This document shows positions 63,148 to 64,000 of a DNA stretch of 64,000 nucleotides, one piece after another (the stretch's first letter is position 1; each line of letters starts with the position of its first letter). Source of the DNA: Hydractinia symbiolongicarpus (taxonomy: Eukaryota; Cnidaria; Hydrozoa; Anthoathecata; Hydractiniidae). The DNA lies in the NCBI RefSeq assembly GCF_029227915.1, contig NC_079887.1, forward strand, positions 23,681,650-23,745,649. The letters run 5' to 3'. A program made the translations under genes and the position numbers. The notes under the pieces are model-generated. The model saw only the letters and a program-made list of their open reading frames with translations, was not told the DNA's origin and ran no database searches.

Positions 63148-63890
63148 CTTTAAATTATTTGTATACCATCTAGATATATGACAATAAAAAAATCAGCAAG
63201 TTTGACTTATTGGTTGGTTAAAATCAACTGAACACAACAATCTACCAACAGAAAGTTTTCATTATTTACGCTTTTTATTTAATTTTTATCAATTCGTTGG
63301 AATATAGACAGACACCACTGCTTAACAATATAATTCGTCTAGTCAAGCCTGCTGTAGCTAGCTATGCTGATAGCCAGTTTGGCTTAACCTACAAACCAGA
63401 TATCCTGTGATCTAGACATTCCTTCTTACACTATTTTTGACTACCGTAATGGAGAAATCCATGTTATGATCTACAGGTTAGGAATCAAGCTCTGTCGTCA
63501 GAAATGTGTTCCAGTTTTCGTATTCATAATGCGCAGCTAGCATATTGGTTTTACAATAAGGAATACGATGCTGTGCATGTCTGTTAGCTTTATATGTTAT
63601 AGTTGATTACTTAAGTATATATTGAGTATATTTAAGTATATTTTGTTGACCAAAATAAAGTGAAGGCCCATTCTAGCTGTAAAACATCTGATTTGGTACA
63701 ATAAATGCAAGACTTTAGAATAACCCATTTAGCTACCTTTCTACTGAAAAAGAACTGTCTGTCTTCGTGGCTTCCTATAGTTCGATGCAACGACTTTGTT
63801 TACTCATTTTTTCGTTCTTTAAAAATAGAAGAACATTACATTGCCACGAAGCCATCATAAAGCAGTGATGTGAAGCCACAAAGCCAGTTA
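63148..63890. other. Intergenic, no supported gene
   Basis: Upstream flank of the KDZ gene. No gene or repeat recognised. Confidence 0.45.
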
Positions 63891-63914
63891 CTAGCTAGCT
63901 AGCTAGCTAGCTAG
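63891..63914. repeat. (CTAG)6 microsatellite
   Basis: Six perfect CTAG units. The motif is common in shorter runs elsewhere in the window. Confidence 0.97.
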
Positions 63915-64000
63915 ATGTTAAAAGATAGCTTATAGCTGATCAGAACTAAATAAAACAATTATCTTCAATTAGGAAGTCTGTGTGCCAACACAAAAGGAAA

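Overview
This is a eukaryotic window, AT-rich, with spliceosomal introns, (TA)n and (CTAG)n microsatellites, and almost nothing but transposable elements and multicopy element-like genes in various states of decay. The mix (Penelope-like retroelements, KDZ and Harbinger transposases, RLE-type LINEs, Ulp1/PHD and integrase-like fragments, tRNA-derived SINEs) suggests an invertebrate, most likely a cnidarian and perhaps a hydrozoan. That assignment rests on family resemblance and is not proven. I find no intact single-copy host gene, no rRNA and no bona fide tRNA gene.

Layout. (1) 1-23107: a head-to-tail tandem array, minus strand, of a ~5.3 kb unit. Each unit is a non-LTR retrotransposon encoding a reverse transcriptase, a CX2CX8HX4C zinc knuckle, a restriction-like PD-(D/E)XK endonuclease (RLE) and then, C-terminally, a complete ubiquitin-specific-protease (USP, peptidase C19) domain. 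There are four full-length copies (B-E), a cut-off copy at the left edge (A) and a 5'-truncated, more diverged copy at the right edge (F). All four full copies share the same frame breaks and the same internal deletion, so the array was multiplied as DNA after the element died. Copies alternate in type, giving a 10,601-bp dimeric period. (2) 23108-28865: a decayed multicopy gene of unknown function with a C-terminal zinc ribbon. (3) 28866-32870: a Penelope-like element (PLE) cluster with a 704-bp palindrome, TA tracts at the junctions, and inverted 123-bp arms that each carry a hammerhead ribozyme. (4) 33000-42000: fragments (integrase core, HECT-like, LINE RT, Ulp1-like plus PHD), a tRNA-SINE, a MITE-like element and foldback repeats. 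(5) 43099-47438: a spliced, broken multicopy gene. (6) 47968-53410: a long TA tract, three copies of a dispersed repeat, and a third, independent USP fragment. (7) 54277-63147: a SINE, a second LINE of the RT-RLE-USP family (plus strand), a Harbinger pair, and a KDZ transposase gene (minus strand) that holds the 3' half of a further USP-LINE copy in one intron.

The main candidate for something undescribed is the USP-bearing LINE lineage. NeSL/Utopia-type LINEs are known to carry a C48 (Ulp1) cysteine protease. Here the analogous place is taken by a different family, the C19 deubiquitinase, complete with Cys box, QQD motif, zinc ribbon, KRF motif, His box and terminal Asn-Asp. At least three diverged lineages of it are in this one window. 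The second strong signal is the pair of hammerhead ribozymes in the PLE arms.
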